Source: Minwuia thermotolerans | GTDB taxonomy: Bacteria > Pseudomonadota > Alphaproteobacteria > Minwuiales > Minwuiaceae | Assembly: GCF_002924445.1 (NCBI RefSeq) | Contig: NZ_PIGG01000034.1 | Span: forward strand, 147,020 to 211,019 | Direction: 5' to 3' | DNA: 64,000 bases | Shown here: one piece after another, positions 62,101-64,000 of the stretch | How the letters are laid out: each line of letters opens with the position of its first letter | Position numbering within the stretch: position 1 is the first letter of the stretch | Program-made: the position numbers and the translations under genes | The notes under the pieces: model-generated | Databases searched by the model: none | What the model was told of the DNA's origin: nothing | The model's input: the letters and a program-made list of their open reading frames with translations, nothing else

Positions 62101-62595
62101 ATGCAGCGCGTAAAGCTCGACGGCATCGACCGGCGGATCCTCGCCGATCTGCAGGCTGACGGCCGGATCACCAATGTGGAACTGGCCCGACGGGTCGGTA
62201 TCTCCGCGCCGCCCTGCCTGCGCCGGGTGCGCGCTCTGGAAGACGCCGGCTACATCCAGGGCTATCACGCCCACCTCGCACCCGAACTGCTGGGCTTCGG
62301 TGTCACGGTCTTCGCCATGGTGGGGCTGGAGAATCAGGCAGAGAACGATCTCAAGGCGTTCGAAACCCGGGTGCGCAACTGGCCGCTGGTGCGCGAGTGC
62401 ACCATGCTGGCCGGCGAGATCGACTTCATCCTGAAGGTCGTGGCGAAGGACTGGGAAGCCTATCAGCACTTCCTGACGACGGAACTCACCGCCGCCCCGA
62501 ACGTCGCTCACGTGAAGACTTCGCTCGGCATCCGGCAGTCCAAGTACGAACCCGGCGTCCCCGTCGAACTGGCCGAGACCCAGGCGAGTGACTAG
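62101..62595 (+). CDS. Lrp/AsnC-family regulator
   Basis: A 164-residue regulator with an N-terminal HTH (LDGIDRRILADLQADGRITNVELARRVGISAPPCLRRVRALED) and a C-terminal RAM ligand domain (VRECTMLAGEIDFILKVVAKDWEAY). It likely responds to an amino acid. No target gene is adjacent: the envelope cassette lies upstream and the AT-rich islet downstream. Autoregulation through the upstream palindrome is likely. Confidence 0.9.
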   Translation: MQRVKLDGIDRRILADLQADGRITNVELARRVGISAPPCLRRVRALEDAGYIQGYHAHLAPELLGFGVTVFAMVGLENQAENDLKAFETRVRNWPLVRECTMLAGEIDFILKVVAKDWEAYQHFLTTELTAAPNVAHVKTSLGIRQSKYEPGVPVELAETQASD

Positions 62596-62661
62596 CGCCG
62601 CTCCGTGTCTGTCAGAAGCAGATTTCAGGCCGGCCCGCCCTAAATGCCCAGATTCACGAAT

Positions 62662-63138
62662 TCAGATCTTCAAGAACCGGACGCTGACATGGCTTTCATT
62701 TAACATTTCAAGAGAGATTTGCAGGCTTCGTGAAAAGAAATCATCCCTATTGGGTGGCAGGCGGGTAATTATTTCAGCCAGACCGGATTGAATAATTGCC
62801 CTAGTGCAATCTGAGCATGGAAACAGTGATGTATAGATTCGGCAATTTTCAGAGCTAATACCAGCTCTCGCCATATTGTATATAGAATTTCTCTCCGCAT
62901 GTTCATACCAATAGTATTTTTCATTATCTTCACGTGAATGTCTTTGATGGGGTGTCGCGTTTATCCCCCGAGCCAAGCCATTAAATCCTGTGCTCCTAAT
63001 TTCATTCGCTGGACCTACGATAATTGCGCCGACTTTCCGGCTTGAATCTTCACTCCATTCAGCGATAAAATCTGCCAACTTCATAAACCGAATGTCCCAT
63101 TTTGTCGGTTCTGACAGATGGTTTTGATCAATATTCAT
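62662..63138 (-). CDS. dCMP-deaminase-like zinc deaminase
   Basis: A 158-residue cytidine/deoxycytidylate deaminase-fold protein. The zinc site and catalytic Glu are intact: H80-A-E82, and C108 and C111 in FPCSDC. dCMP deaminase changes dCMP to dUMP. The gene is AT-rich and diverges from a dCTP-deaminase-fold gene whose start is 17 bases away, so both may share a control region. The acceptor nucleotide is inferred from the family. Confidence 0.82.
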   Translation of the reverse strand: MNIDQNHLSEPTKWDIRFMKLADFIAEWSEDSSRKVGAIIVGPANEIRSTGFNGLARGINATPHQRHSREDNEKYYWYEHAERNSIYNMARAGISSENCRIYTSLFPCSDCTRAIIQSGLAEIITRLPPNRDDFFSRSLQISLEMLNESHVSVRFLKI

Positions 63139-63154
63139 GGTATCGAGAAAGCCA

Positions 63155-63826
63155 ATGATACTTCTTGGTGAGCAGGTTTTTGACCGAAGCCTATTGAACG
63201 GTGCGCAAGCTAAGCATTTTCGGAATGCTAGCTACTATCTGACCATTGGTCAAATTGTCCCGGTCGGTGATCGAGAGGAGTCGCTGTTCGAGATTGGATC
63301 AACTAGGAAGACATGGTCTATTAAACCGAAGGAGATGATTTGGGTTGTTTCTTCGGAAGAGTTCAGAAAAGGCAATGAGGACGTATCATGTTTGGCAACA
63401 TTACGTACGACGCTGACGAAGAATGGTTTGTTGGCACTTAATACAGGCATAATTGATCCGAATTTTTCGGGACCCATCGGTACTGCGATAATTAATTTTT
63501 CATCTAAAGAAGTTCCAATTCGTGTTGGAGATGAGTTTATGAGAATTATATTTATTAAACACGGGGTAATTTCTGACGAATTTCGTGCAAAACCATATGA
63601 TCGGAGTAAGAAGGAGTATTTGTTTGAAGTTCAAGAGCTAGCTCTTTCGAAATTTCCAACTACGTTTTTGGATGCACAAGATATTTCAGAAGAATTCTAT
63701 GATAGATTAGCCGATAAATGGCCTAGATATTTATTAAAAAAGGCATCGTTTGTTGTGACGGCACTTGTCAGTATGGTAGTGGCGGGCGTCATTGGAGCTC
63801 TGGCCAACCAGTATCTAGTGGATTGA
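63155..63826 (+). CDS. dCTP-deaminase/dUTPase-fold protein with a C-terminal membrane anchor
   Basis: A 223-residue protein. The first 160 residues match the trimeric dCTP deaminase/dUTPase fold, including MILLGEQV at the start and the TGIIDPNFSGPIGTAIINF strand pair near residue 97. The position of the dCTP deaminase catalytic Glu (WSGCIVLE) reads A111 here, so deaminase activity is doubtful. A single helix at about 199-219 (FVVTALVSMVVAGVIGALANQYL) ends the protein. Start ATG 63155 is preferred; ATG 63137 overlaps the neighbour's start. The role may be sensing or membrane damage. Confidence 0.7.
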   Translation: MILLGEQVFDRSLLNGAQAKHFRNASYYLTIGQIVPVGDREESLFEIGSTRKTWSIKPKEMIWVVSSEEFRKGNEDVSCLATLRTTLTKNGLLALNTGIIDPNFSGPIGTAIINFSSKEVPIRVGDEFMRIIFIKHGVISDEFRAKPYDRSKKEYLFEVQELALSKFPTTFLDAQDISEEFYDRLADKWPRYLLKKASFVVTALVSMVVAGVIGALANQYLVD

Positions 63827-63886
63827 ACCCGACAGTGGAGTCCCGATGGGGATTCCCCTTGTCGGCTTTGCGTGCGAGTCTGCGGC

Positions 63887-64000
63887 ATGCGCACGGGTAT
63901 CAGCTTCGAAGTTTCTCCGGATGACCGCTCTCGTCTTGAGGCGCTCGTCCGGGATCGGAACGCCCCTCAGAACCATGTCTGGCGAGCCCGGATCGTCCTC
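63887..64000 (+). CDS. IS630-type transposase, N-terminus (partial)
   Basis: The first 38 codons (MRTGISFEVSPDDRSRLEALV and then RDRNAPQNHVWRARIVL) match the N-terminal opening of IS630-family transposases. The gene runs off the window edge. The left end of the element must lie between 63827 and 63887, but terminal repeats cannot be confirmed without the right end. It marks the border of the AT-rich islet. Confidence 0.75.
   Translation, partial: MRTGISFEVSPDDRSRLEALVRDRNAPQNHVWRARIVL

Larger units (their letters stand above)
62640..63830. other. AT-rich accessory islet
   Basis: From about 62640 the base composition drops sharply in G+C and stays low to the end of the membrane-anchored gene at 63826, then returns to GC-rich at the IS630 start. 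Both genes in it have codon use unlike their neighbours. This suggests acquisition by transfer next to a mobile element. Confidence 0.7.

Overview
The window is high-GC DNA from an alphaproteobacterium, most likely Rhodospirillales-like. I infer this from gene content and order: the TCA-cycle run mdh-sucC-sucD-sucA-sucB-lpd, dnaG next to rpoD, gatCAB in one operon, an alphaproteobacterial-type RpoD, and many small flavin, Rieske and acyl-CoA enzymes. There is no rRNA or tRNA in the window, so the placement is not firm. Almost all bases are coding, and no gene-free stretch exceeds about 300 bp.

Layout. 1-2.6 kb: the end of an iron-sulfur oxidoreductase subunit, then soxX-soxY-soxZ running into recO and parC. 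5-12.2 kb: a DksA-like protein, two tandem Rieske oxygenase alpha subunits under a palindromic site, an AraC regulator with a VOC protein, a periplasmic PCu(A)C copper chaperone, a FemAB/GNAT-like protein and a CaiB CoA-transferase. 12.4-16.7 kb: rpoD, dnaG and a small membrane zinc-ribbon protein. 16.7-22.1 kb: acyl-CoA dehydrogenase, LLM oxidoreductase, lysozyme-like protein, SDR and ketoacyl synthase. 22.4-30.2 kb: a periplasmic binding protein with its chemoreceptor, a redoxin, an arsR-arsI pair, a Tag-like glycosylase, a VWA protein and a PRC-barrel protein. 30.4-37.8 kb: gatCAB, a TetR regulator, a D-aminoacylase-type amidohydrolase and a Baeyer-Villiger-like monooxygenase.

38.0-41.7 kb holds a bufferin-type RiPP locus. 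It has two DUF2282 precursors separated by a YHS-domain protein, then the DUF692 (MNIO) modifying enzyme, its DUF2063 partner and a DoxX membrane protein, with start/stop overlaps. I rate it the most interesting system here, because the duplicated precursor, the embedded YHS gene and the hairpins between genes suggest a tuned secreted metal-binding peptide pathway. 41.8-48.6 kb: two tandem LLM proteins, an AT-rich orphan gene, ndk, an ABC-F ATPase, a PAS protein, a membrane-anchored unknown and a VOC protein. 48.6-57.5 kb: the TCA operon on the minus strand. 57.7-62.0 kb: a five-gene envelope cassette (GT2, LpxB-N-like membrane protein, GT39, two PAP2 phosphatases) that fits lipid A dephosphorylation and glycosylation.

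62.6-64.0 kb is an AT-rich accessory islet. A dCMP-deaminase-like gene and a membrane-anchored dCTP-deaminase/dUTPase-fold gene diverge from nearly the same point, and the start of an IS630-type transposase follows. The fold protein seems to lack the catalytic Glu of dCTP deaminases. This pair is the second candidate for an undescribed, possibly defence-related, system. Several intergenic gaps carry paired palindromes of two types that look like a dispersed REP-like repeat family.
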